DNA of 13,645 nt, taken from contig CAYMUB010000062.1 of assembly GCA_964393545.1 (NCBI GenBank), positions 1-13,645 on the forward strand. Direction: 5' to 3'. The position numbers were made by a program, and so were the translations under genes. Position 1 is the stretch's first letter; every line of letters begins with the position of its first letter. Shown piece after piece: positions 6,145 to 12,252 of this stretch. The stretch comes from CAYMUB01 sp964393545 (GTDB lineage: Bacteria; Patescibacteriota; Microgenomatia; Daviesbacterales; UBA10151). The notes under the pieces are model-generated. The model was not told the DNA's origin. It made no database searches and saw only the letters and a list, made by a program, of their open reading frames with translations.

Positions 6145-6771
6145 ATGTTTTTATTAAAAGATGACTGCTGGCAAGTAAAAAAAACAAAAGAAAAAGGATA
6201 TGGCATTTTTGCCAAAAAAAAGATAAATGCAGGTACCATAATTGGTGATTACCTTGGAAAAGTAATAAAAATTGCTGAGTACAATTTAGACAACGATAAG
6301 GAAAGGCTTTTCTTAATGTACTTTACAGATCAAGCTGCTATTTATCCTGATTTATCAAAACCCGGGATTCATCTTCTGAACCACTCTTGTACACCAAACT
6401 GCTGGATTTATACATACCGTGGTCACACCTTGTTTTTTGCACAAAAAAAAATTGAACAAGGCGAAGAACTCACAATCTCCTACTTACTTAGCCCAAAAAG
6501 CGGGAACTGTAAACCCTGCACACACACCTGCAAGTGTAATAGTAAGTTTTGCACAGGCACTATGCATCTATCAGAAGAAAAATACGGAAGATGGCAAAAA
6601 TTTCAAGTCAAAGAGAAGAAGAATACTAAAACAACAAAATTTATCTTTGGTAAAAATCTGCCAAAACTCAACTCTTATCCAAAAATAATCCCCAACAACC
6701 CAATCTATGCAATAATTTCCTCTGCAGATATTATCATTCCTGATTATTCTCCGCTGCTACAAACGGCATAG
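6145..6771 (+). CDS. SET-domain protein lysine methyltransferase with post-SET cysteines
   Basis: SET enzymes methylate lysine side chains using S-adenosylmethionine. The 208-aa protein is almost only a SET domain: KGYGIFAKKKINAGTIIGDY (17-36) with the GxG cofactor motif, LLNHSCTPNCWIY (77-89) matching the catalytic NHSCxPN, and GEELTISYL (106-114) supplying the catalytic tyrosine. A post-SET-like cysteine cluster follows (C122, C125, C129, C131, C136), which with C85/C86-type residues usually binds zinc and closes the substrate channel. The basic C-terminal tail (KVKEKKNTKTTK-like) may bind nucleic acid or the target. Bacterial SET proteins are uncommon; targets are unknown. The last 38 bp overlap the 3' end of the PH-domain gene on the other strand. 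Confidence 0.92.
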   Translation: MFLLKDDCWQVKKTKEKGYGIFAKKKINAGTIIGDYLGKVIKIAEYNLDNDKERLFLMYFTDQAAIYPDLSKPGIHLLNHSCTPNCWIYTYRGHTLFFAQKKIEQGEELTISYLLSPKSGNCKPCTHTCKCNSKFCTGTMHLSEEKYGRWQKFQVKEKKNTKTTKFIFGKNLPKLNSYPKIIPNNPIYAIISSADIIIPDYSPLLQTA

Positions 6772-7174
6772 ATTTATTTTTTTCTTTTGAAACAATATCT
6801 TGTATTATTTCACTGTATTTTTTTGGATTTGCTATATTTAATAAATAAACCTGCTCTTTTAAAGCAGGATCGTACAGTTCAATTGTCCCGTAATTAAAAA
6901 GTAATCCCAGAAAAGACTGTTCAACCTTAGCTCCCTCAACAAAATTACAGGCATATTTTTGCTCTTTCCTGTGCATAATTCCACTATATTTAACAATGCC
7001 TTCTTTAGAAACCTCAGTATATTCAGAGTTCCACTTTAAGGCAATTGAAATTACCAGTCCAATATTTATTAAAGACCCTGCTGCTAAGGCGATAAAATAC
7101 AGGTTTGGAATGTAAGTAGTATTTAAAAATGGGGTAAGGTAGGAAAATAAAATACTAAGAAGGAAAAGGGACAA
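6734..7174 (-). CDS. Bacterial PH-domain (bPH2/DUF304-like) membrane protein
   Basis: The 146-aa protein has two hydrophobic segments (about 1-16 and 23-46) joined by a short loop, then a small beta-rich domain. That part (SEYTEVSKEGIVKYSGIMHR, later EQSFLGLLFNYGTIELYDPA) matches the bacterial PH-domain pattern, including the 'G-x-L-F-N-Y-G-T-I' turn. Such domains sit on the inner membrane face; their partners are mostly unknown. No ATG is available: an in-frame stop lies 6 codons upstream of the TTG at 7174, which has AAAGG 10 bases ahead (minus strand 7188-7184). It appears to start on the same base as the divergent histidine kinase and ends inside the SET gene. Confidence 0.78.
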   Translation of the reverse strand: MSLFLLSILFSYLTPFLNTTYIPNLYFIALAAGSLINIGLVISIALKWNSEYTEVSKEGIVKYSGIMHRKEQKYACNFVEGAKVEQSFLGLLFNYGTIELYDPALKEQVYLLNIANPKKYSEIIQDIVSKEKNKSMPFVAAENNQE

Positions 7175-8151
7175 TCCAAAAATACCTTTCGTTTAAACAA
7201 AGATTTACAAAATATGCTATTACCTTTGGGTCAAGTGTCCTACTTGGTATTGTTATATTTTTTTTAATTGATTTATCCAACACCTATCAAGATAAGATAC
7301 CCTTTTATCTGGTTATTTTCTTAAGTATAGTAGCAAGTGCTTTTTTGGGGTTGATTAAAGAAACTAAAGAAGTAAAAAAATTAAGGGAACAACAAAAAGC
7401 ATATGCCCAAACCTTTATTCAGATACATGATGAGCATACCGTAGCTTTGAAAAATATTAAAGCCAGGGATCAATTCCTGTCAATAATTTCACATGAGCTA
7501 AAAACCCCCTTGACTGTTATGCTGTTAAATCTGCATAGTTTGCTAAAAAGTGTGCAAAGTGATTCACTGGCCAGTTTTTCCATTCACGAATTAGTAAAAA
7601 TTTTGAAGAATTCAGAGCAGCAAATAAAATGGTTAAAATCAATGCTTAACGATTTACTTGATGTTTCTTTGATTACCACCGGCAGAATGGATTTGCAACT
7701 GGAAAATACTGATCTGGTAAAAATTACCAGGCAAGTAACTCAAAGTTTTTCTGAAATGTTAAAAAAAGAGAAAAACAAAGTAAATATTCAGGCTAAATCA
7801 ACTGTTGTGGGAAAATGGGATAAAGTAAGAATAGAACAGGCAATTACTAATCTGGTCTCCAATGCCATAAAATACGGGGGTAGTAAACCAATTGATATTC
7901 AAATTTCAAGGAATGGAAAAATAGCGAAATTTATTATCAAGGATCAGGGCATAGGTATTCCTCATAACGAACAAAGGGTAATCTTTGATCTTTTTAAAAG
8001 AGCCTCAGGTCCGGGTGAATATAAAAAGGGGTTGGGGGTGGGTCTTTTTATTACATCACAAATAGTTAATAAACATGGTGGGAAGATTAAAGTTTCCAGT
8101 ATTCTTGCTCAAGGCACAAGTTTTACTGTTGAACTACCTCTTAAGAAATAA
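7174..8151 (+). CDS. Membrane sensor histidine kinase, unusual start
   Basis: Sensor of a two-component system: it autophosphorylates on histidine and passes the phosphate to a response regulator. The frame is open from 7159. From codon 7174 there are two membrane spans (about 14-33 and 43-61), a coiled linker, the H-box SIISHELKTPL (His about 107), the N-box NLVSNAIKYG (Asn about 230), and ATP-lid motifs DQGIGIP (257) and GLGVGLF (286), ending TSFTVELPL. The frame contains no ATG, GTG or TTG before 7345, which would remove both spans. ATC at 7174 has AAGGA 9 bases upstream, so a rare start codon is the best reading, but not certain. There is almost no extracytoplasmic sensor domain (about 10 residues). 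No response regulator is nearby, so it is an orphan. Confidence 0.85.
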   Translation: MQKYLSFKQRFTKYAITFGSSVLLGIVIFFLIDLSNTYQDKIPFYLVIFLSIVASAFLGLIKETKEVKKLREQQKAYAQTFIQIHDEHTVALKNIKARDQFLSIISHELKTPLTVMLLNLHSLLKSVQSDSLASFSIHELVKILKNSEQQIKWLKSMLNDLLDVSLITTGRMDLQLENTDLVKITRQVTQSFSEMLKKEKNKVNIQAKSTVVGKWDKVRIEQAITNLVSNAIKYGGSKPIDIQISRNGKIAKFIIKDQGIGIPHNEQRVIFDLFKRASGPGEYKKGLGVGLFITSQIVNKHGGKIKVSSILAQGTSFTVELPLKK

Positions 8152-8275
8152 ATATATTTTACACAGGATAGTTTAAGAAGTTATTTTACGGTTTGCCAAG
8201 GACTCATGAGTTAAAAATAGTTACTATCTGGATCAGCAAAGCTGCGTCTGAACACCCGCCAAAATACTTGCTAAA
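8152..8275. other. Intergenic stretch, possible eroded repeat
   Basis: No gene, RNA or terminator is evident after the kinase. CTGCGTC followed by CACCCGCC (8242-8260) faintly resembles the core of repeat R4 (CTGCGTC...CACCCACC), but the flanks do not match. Confidence 0.2.
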
Positions 8276-8389
8276 ATGCCTGATTTTGAGTCCGAAACAA
8301 TGCAGAGAGAATTAGGTATACGACCTCAACATTTTGTGGATGTAATAAGAAATGCTTATAGGATTAGGGGTATTTCCTTCGAGCCGTAA
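8276..8389 (+). CDS. Short ORF, possible gene remnant
   Basis: A 37-codon frame from ATG 8276 reads MPDFESETMQRELGIRPQHF and continues VDVIRNAYRIRGISFEP. Its composition is protein-like (balanced charge, helical pattern) rather than random AT-rich translation, and the frame is open for 8 more codons upstream. No ribosome site is seen. It may be the end of an eroded gene or a small independent gene just before the methyltransferase. I do not recognise it. Confidence 0.3.
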   Translation: MPDFESETMQRELGIRPQHFVDVIRNAYRIRGISFEP

Positions 8390-8423
8390 ATATAGAGTAC
8401 CCTATTATAGCTTTAACTTAGGT

Positions 8424-8429
8424 TATAAT
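8424..8429 (+). promoter_or_regulatory. -10 box of the frameshifted methyltransferase, leaderless
   Basis: TATAAT followed by ACATTA and then ATG 8436. The 12 bases TATAATACATTA are identical to those before the Nudix-like gene. This box supports ATG 8436 rather than the in-frame ATG at 8352, which has no promoter or ribosome site. Confidence 0.55.
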
Positions 8430-8435
8430 ACATTA

Positions 8436-9273
8436 ATGGCTGAAGGATTAGGTCATATTTTCGATAAGCTCAGAAGTCGATTTAAGTTAAGAAGCAAACC
8501 GCCTGCCGTAGAAGCACCAGAAGCTAATCCTGATTGGGCGGATGATTATAAATTACTCGATGCCTTAAATGTAGAAGGCTATCTACATACTGATTTAACA
8601 CAACAACAGTTTGTAGATATAAAACGTCTAATACATAGTCCTAGTTCAACAGTTTATGACATTGGCGGAGGTAATAATCCATGCCGCGCATTTGCCCTAC
8701 AAGATCCTGATAGAGCTGTATCTATAGATCTTGCTTATAACTACTATGACGGAAATTCTGAACCCACTGACGACAGAGTATTTGGGGGGGGAGGATATGA
8801 AGGTTGATTTAACCCGAAATGTTTCACTTACACTTGAACAAGCTAAAATACCAACCAATTTTGGTGAGGAAACACAAATAACCGGCACTCGTCATGGAAG
8901 GATACGCAATATTGATCTCATACCTGAGGATGCATCTATATGGTTACGAAAACAAGGACCTCAGACACTAGATCACCTCATGATTGTAAGGTTTTTTCCA
9001 GATGATGAAGCATGGTCTTATGCTTTGGCAGCATTAAAGAATGGAGGATCACTTGTTACAACAGGTATTGGTTTGATGGATCCTCTTGAAAGGTTTACAG
9101 GTGGAGATATTAGAAATACACCAATTCCGCTCAACAAAGATACACATGCAATCGGACTAGAGCCGTTATTAAAACATCCTGATATTTTATTTTATAGAAA
9201 AGTTGAACATTTACCACAACCAGCAGTTTTAACGCGTTTAAGGGAAAATAATGCCCTTTATTTTGGCAAATGA
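8436..9273 (+). pseudogene. SAM-dependent methyltransferase-like gene, frameshifted at a G8 tract
   Basis: The first frame starts MAEGLGHIFDKLRSRF and carries a class I methyltransferase motif, TVYDIGGGNNPCRAFA (72-87), then AVSIDLAY (acidic residue of motif II). At GGGGGGGG (8784-8791) this frame runs into a TGA at 8805. The matching C-terminal half continues in another frame: GRIRNIDLIPEDASIWLRK, LDHLMIVRFFPDDEAW and AALKNGGSLVTTG, the usual 'D...L..VRFF...W...AL.nGG.l' part. Removing one G joins the halves into about 278 aa. It may be a real mutation, a homopolymer sequencing error, or a slippage switch. Substrate unknown. The gene ends convergently with the split methyltransferase. Confidence 0.75.
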
Positions 9274-9320
9274 TAGCTTAAATAAGCCATTACATTCTAT
9301 ATTTAATCATCATTCTGGCT

Positions 9321-9642
9321 CTATTTCTTTATTAGTGTAAACCTTCTGTATGTTGGAATAATTGTGGTAGATGAAATATACTTAAATCCTATGTCACGGA
9401 AGATTTTATCAAGATCCTTGAGTGTATATTTATAAATAGTAATTCCCAGCCACCATTTTGCCATCTTTATTCTTAAATAATCAGTCAATGAACCTAAAAC
9501 ACTATCGCTTGCAGGCTCACGGATGGTAACAAAACCATCAGGTTTTAAAAGTGTATACCAAATGCCGAGTAAACTTATAAGATCTTTATGAGGAAAAAAC
9601 TCTAAAAATCCGTCAGTCTCTATCCAGTCAATAGATGACTTT
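9321..9642 (-). pseudogene. 3' part of a methyltransferase split by the insertion element
   Basis: About 105 codons with IDWIETDGFLEFFPHKDLIS, LLKPDGFVTIREP and a closing FTLIKK, typical of the second half of a class I methyltransferase (motifs IV-VI). A GTG at 9647 could look like a start, but it lies inside the left end of the insertion element and an in-frame stop precedes it. Removing the element and one target duplication joins this part in frame, through KKSS-IDW, to the 5' part at 11794-12202. Confidence 0.85.
9635..9642 (+). repeat. Left target-site duplication
   Basis: ATGACTTT, identical to 11794-11801 (GATGACTTT if the preceding G, shared by both sites, is counted). Eight bases is the usual duplication for IS1595-family elements. 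Confidence 0.85.
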
Positions 9643-9654
9643 GGCACTTATCCC

Positions 9655-9683
9655 TTGACACCAAGTAAATAATCTGATATATT
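9655..9683 (+). promoter_or_regulatory. Transposase promoter embedded in the left terminal repeat
   Basis: A perfect TTGACA (9655-9660), 17 bp and TATATT (9678-9683). The -35 box is inside the terminal inverted repeat. The -10 ends 6 bases before ATG 9690, so the transcript is probably leaderless. Confidence 0.75.
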
Positions 9684-9689
9684 GGGTGT

Positions 9690-10586
9690 ATGATAGGTAA
9701 GTTTAGCCTCAAAGAATTCTTTTCAAGATTTCCAAATGATGATGCGTGTTTAGAAGAAATTAAAAAACTTCGTTTCCCCAATGGAATTACTTGCCCTAAA
9801 TGTCAAAAAGTAACTAAGTTCTACAAAATAACTAAGAGACCTGGTTATGCCTGTGAGTTTGGAGGACATGTAGTGTATCCTTTGTCTGGAACCATCCTTG
9901 AGAAAACTACCACTCCTCTTCAGTATTGGTTGTACGCAATGTATTTAATGACTAAAACAAGAAGCGGAATATCTGCAAAACAATTACAGCGTGAATTAGG
10001 AGTAACGTATAAGACTGCCTGGAGAATGTTTAAGCAGATTAGAATGTTAATGAGCAGTGATTCGTCCTCCGATCTTCTAGATGGAATTGTAGAAGTTGAT
10101 GAAACTTTTGTCGGTGGCAAAGGCAAGAACAGAAAAGATCAATGGGTACAAGGAATTGAAGAAAAACAGAAACAGGTCTTAATGGGAATGGTTCAACGAG
10201 GAGGAAAAGTATATATCAGACATATTGAAACAAATGGGAAATGGGCACTTTTACAACAGATTCAAGAAAATATTAGTCCTAAGGCAAGGATATTTACTGA
10301 TGAATGGAGAGGGTATATTCAACTTTCATACAAAGGCTACGAGCATAGTTCAGTCAATCATGGAGCTGGTGAATACGTGAGAAAAGAGGTTCATACCCAG
10401 AATATTGAAAATGTCTGGTCTCACCTTAAAAGAGGTATATTTGGAGTCTATAGAATAGTTTCTGCTAAATATTTACAAGCATATGCTGATGAATATGCTT
10501 TTCGATACAATCACAGAAAACTGGATGGGGAGATGTTTGATATCCTCTTAAAACAAGTTGCTAATGTTAGGACTTTACAGGTTTAA
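9690..10586 (+). CDS. IS1595-family (ISXO2-like) DDE transposase
   Basis: It cuts and joins the element ends by a DDE/DDN-type reaction. The 298-aa protein starts with a zinc-ribbon-like part, CPKC (35-38) plus C55 and H60 in YACEFGGHVVYPLSGTIL; the usual second CxxC is thus C-x4-H, a variation. A helical region GISAKQLQRELGVTYKTAWR (93-112) is a helix-turn-helix that should bind the ends. The catalytic domain has D137 (VEVDETFVGGKGKNRK), D204 (IFTDEWRGY) and HTQNIENVWSHLKRG (N238/E240), as expected for ISXO2. Length and motifs are complete, so it is probably active. The 3' end overlaps a small minus-strand ORF by 20 bp. Confidence 0.94.
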   Translation: MIGKFSLKEFFSRFPNDDACLEEIKKLRFPNGITCPKCQKVTKFYKITKRPGYACEFGGHVVYPLSGTILEKTTTPLQYWLYAMYLMTKTRSGISAKQLQRELGVTYKTAWRMFKQIRMLMSSDSSSDLLDGIVEVDETFVGGKGKNRKDQWVQGIEEKQKQVLMGMVQRGGKVYIRHIETNGKWALLQQIQENISPKARIFTDEWRGYIQLSYKGYEHSSVNHGAGEYVRKEVHTQNIENVWSHLKRGIFGVYRIVSAKYLQAYADEYAFRYNHRKLDGEMFDILLKQVANVRTLQV

Positions 10587-10740
10587 ATGCTTTCTTTAGA
10601 AGGCTATTAAATTTCTCTTTTAATCCAGAATCTTCATTACTTTCGATTATCTTATGTAGATATTTGTCCATTGTGTTAGTTTTATGTTTTTTTTGAATTT
10701 GTTGTAATGCGAGTTTTTTATGTATTGTTGTTTTTTTCAT
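10567..10740 (-). CDS. Small basic ORF inside the insertion element
   Basis: A 57-codon frame, MKKTTIHKKLALQQIQKKHK then TNTMDKYLHKIIESNEDSGL and KEKFNSLLKKAFKPVKS. It is highly basic and helical, which would suit a small nucleic-acid-binding protein, but I recognise no family. A TGGTATAAT extended -10 lies about 45 bases upstream on the minus strand (near 10787). The nearest purine-rich site (AAAGGGAAG) is too far from the ATG. It is convergent with the transposase and overlaps it by 20 bp. Its reality is uncertain. Confidence 0.35.
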   Translation of the reverse strand: MKKTTIHKKLALQQIQKKHKTNTMDKYLHKIIESNEDSGLKEKFNSLLKKAFKPVKS

Positions 10741-10841
10741 TTGAGTTTTTATTTGGTTGTCTTCCCTTTGGTTGGTTAAATTATACCAAGTTTTTATTGA
10801 TCGGTTTTTAGTTAGTTCTATTTTCTTTAAATATGTAATTT

Positions 10842-10884
10842 ACATCCCCTTATATTTATATAAGTATAAAGAGGATGTGTTTTT
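10842..10884 (+). terminator. Long hairpin with T-tail
   Basis: ACATCC (10842-10847) pairs with GGATGT (10873-10878), with further pairing inside (CTTATA/TATAAAG and an AT-rich centre), followed by GTTTTT. It reads as a plus-strand terminator about 260 bp after the transposase gene. Apart from the small minus-strand ORF, 10587-11026 has no gene that I can see. Confidence 0.5.
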
Positions 10885-10907
10885 GGAAAAATAAAGTTCA
10901 AGATAGC

Positions 10908-10940
10908 TTCAAAAATGTATCAACACGTTGCTACATTTTG
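10908..10940 (-). terminator. Hairpin terminator of the passenger gene
   Basis: AAAATGTA (10912-10919) and TACATTTT (10932-10939) form 8 pairs, extended by CAAC/GTTG inside with one mismatch. On the minus strand the stem is followed by a run of five T. It lies about 90 bases beyond the passenger gene's stop. Confidence 0.5.
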
Positions 10941-10959
10941 TCCCTACGCGTGGGGACAA
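10938..10959. other. GC-rich hairpin next to the terminator
   Basis: TTGTCCC (10938-10944) pairs with GGGACAA (10953-10959) around TACGCGTG. This GC-rich stem stands out in AT-rich DNA. It has no T-tail and overlaps the end of the preceding hairpin, so the two structures would compete. Role unknown. Confidence 0.4.
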
Positions 10960-11026
10960 TTTCGATCTTCATTCTACATGACGTGAGGTATATCTGCCCT
11001 TGATTTCATTGGAGCTATTGTCTCGT

Positions 11027-11650
11027 CTACAACTCCCTACATGAATAAATCATGCTTTCGATTCTGATACTTTCAAAGCAAAAATAACTATTCCCAGATC
11101 CGGAAATTGTTAATAAACCAGTCTCCTTGTCAAGGTAAAGTGTCCCGACTGAGATATTTTTACCTTGTTCTTCAAAAGTTTGAGCCACTATTTTTGTCTC
11201 TGTTTCTTTAACAATTATATATTCTGTCTCCTGTTGTTCATCCTCCAATTCTGGAATCAACATATCTTGCTTGGTATATATTACATTTCCGTCTCTTCTC
11301 CATAATGTATTCGCTTTACCCCATTCTTTTTTCGATTCCCAAGGGTCACCCTCAGCACCTGCTCCGGAAGTTAAACGTCTCCCTTCCTCCATCCAACCAT
11401 CTTGGACTTGCGATATTTGTCCCCCAAACGATTTTCCGTCGCAGGTATTACCGGCTACAGTCCTAGAGTTAATAAGAGGCTCGCAAGTTAGTTTGTTTGT
11501 GTTATATAATTTATGCACTTCAGGATAGGTAGAAAAAATAAAGCCAACCTTAAAATGAAGATAAAAACCGATAATCGAAGCTAAAATAATAAGAAGAAAA
11601 ACTGAAAGTACCCAGCCTCCGTATTTTCGGATAAAAGTAGCAAGTCTCAT
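11027..11650 (-). CDS. Passenger gene: single-pass membrane protein, unknown function
   Basis: The protein (207 aa from ATG 11650) has a basic N-terminus (MRLATFIRKYGG), one membrane span (about 13-34, WVLSVFLLIILASIIGFYLH), then a domain that should face outside the membrane. That domain has five cysteines, of which CEPLINSRTVAGNTC and YFCFESIRIESMIYSC could form disulphides. It ends in short strands. I recognise no family. An ATG at 11665 overlaps the -10 box TATAAT (11669-11664), so 11650 is the better start. It is transcribed opposite to the transposase and lies inside the terminal repeats, so it is cargo. It ends before a strong hairpin. What it offers the host or the element is unknown. 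Confidence 0.7.
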   Translation of the reverse strand: MRLATFIRKYGGWVLSVFLLIILASIIGFYLHFKVGFIFSTYPEVHKLYNTNKLTCEPLINSRTVAGNTCDGKSFGGQISQVQDGWMEEGRRLTSGAGAEGDPWESKKEWGKANTLWRRDGNVIYTKQDMLIPELEDEQQETEYIIVKETETKIVAQTFEEQGKNISVGTLYLDKETGLLTISGSGNSYFCFESIRIESMIYSCREL

Positions 11651-11663
11651 GTCTGACTTAAGC

Positions 11664-11692
11664 ATTATACACTATCAAAAATATCTTCACCA
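11664..11692 (-). promoter_or_regulatory. Promoter of the passenger gene
   Basis: On the minus strand TTGGTG, 18 bases and TATAAT (11669-11664). Transcription would start near 11657, leaving a leader of about 6 bases before ATG 11650. The region 11694-11768 between it and the right terminal repeat holds nothing else that I can identify. Confidence 0.5.
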
Positions 11693-11793
11693 ACCAAATT
11701 GCTATTTTAGTAGCTACATAATTAGTTTCTAACTATATAACTACTAACTTTGGACTCAACAATTGAAATACTTGGCTTGATGGTATATGTCCG

Positions 11794-11801
11794 ATGACTT
11801 T
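11794..11801 (+). repeat. Right target-site duplication
   Basis: ATGACTTT, the second copy of 9635-9642, directly outside the right terminal inverted repeat. Confidence 0.85.
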
Positions 11802-12202
11802 TTAAGCAAAGAGAGCAGATTAAGCGCATTTGTTTGACGGATTGTAATATCATACTTTGCAAAATACCTGGCAACAAGTTTTTTTACAGCATTAATTTGT
11901 TCTGTGCCAAGGTCAATAATATATATTTTGCTGTTGGGATTTTTGTTGATAACAAATTGAATAAACGAACAAGCTGTTTCCTCATTTCCTACTCCACATA
12001 AAAGACTAGTAAAATTAGGTTTTAAAAATGAAGCTTTAGGGTTAAGAGTTTTAAGATCAGAAATTCCCTGTGCATATGCTGCCCTCAAAAAATTTTGAAA
12101 GTAAGTTGTCCCTATTACTAACTTCCAGCGGGTGTAATAACTCATACATTATGCTTTATTTACAACCTCCTCAACTATGGTTTTTAACTTATTCTCATCC
12201 AT
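11794..12202 (-). pseudogene. 5' part of the split methyltransferase, with an in-frame stop
   Basis: From ATG 12145 the frame shows a class I methyltransferase N-terminus: FTSLLCGVGNEETACSFIQF (motif I, about 45-64), SKIYIIDLGTEQINAVKKL (motif II, acidic D78) and DITIRQTNALNLL. It then runs into the insertion element, whose sequence adds a false tail ending at 11756. The same frame upstream starts at ATG 12202 with MDENKLKTIVEEVVNKA, then TAA (12151-12149), one codon, and the ATG at 12145. The original gene therefore probably began at 12202, giving about 240 aa with the 3' part at 9321-9642. A promoter TTGTCT-17-TAACAT ends 6 bases before 12202. So there are two lesions, a nonsense codon and the insertion; restart at 12145 is possible. 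Confidence 0.8.
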
Positions 12203-12208
12203 AAATTT

Positions 12209-12237
12209 ATGTTACTTCTAATGTTTTGAAAAGACAA
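12209..12237 (-). promoter_or_regulatory. Promoter of the split methyltransferase, leaderless
   Basis: On the minus strand TTGTCT, a 17-bp spacer, TAACAT, then AAATTT and ATG 12202. The -10 is imperfect but sits at the same 6-base distance as in five other genes of the window, which supports 12202 as the ancestral start. Confidence 0.45.
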
Positions 12238-12252
12238 GATTGATTATCTATA

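Larger units (their letters stand above)
9643..11793 (+). mobile_element. IS1595/ISXO2-family insertion element with passenger genes
   Basis: A 2,151-bp element bounded by 8-bp duplications (ATGACTTT). Its ends form imperfect inverted repeats: left GGCACTTATCCCTTGACACC then AAGTA (9643-9667), right (minus strand) CGGACATATACCATCAAGCC then AAGTA (11793-11769), 17 of 25 matching and the inner CCAAGTA identical. It carries the transposase, a 57-codon ORF, hairpins and a membrane-protein gene. Its insertion splits a methyltransferase exactly. IS1595 members with passenger genes are known; this cargo I do not recognise. Confidence 0.88.

Noticed and set aside
8032..8045. GGGGGTGGGT in the kinase as a reverse copy of the repeat core
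   Set aside because: It encodes the conserved GLGVGL ATP-lid motif, which explains the G-rich sequence.
8242..8260. Sixth copy of the interspersed repeat
   Set aside because: Only CTGCGTC and CACCCGCC match R4; there is no TGGGTAC block and no flanking similarity, so it may be chance.
9643..9647. Independent 108-aa gene starting with GTG at 9647
   Set aside because: Its first codons are element-end sequence; the rest is the 3' half of the split methyltransferase.
12149..12151. TAA at 12149-12151 as a recoded sense codon
   Set aside because: TAA ends several intact genes in the window (for example the Fic and GNAT genes), so the standard code applies and this is a nonsense codon or the end of a leader ORF.
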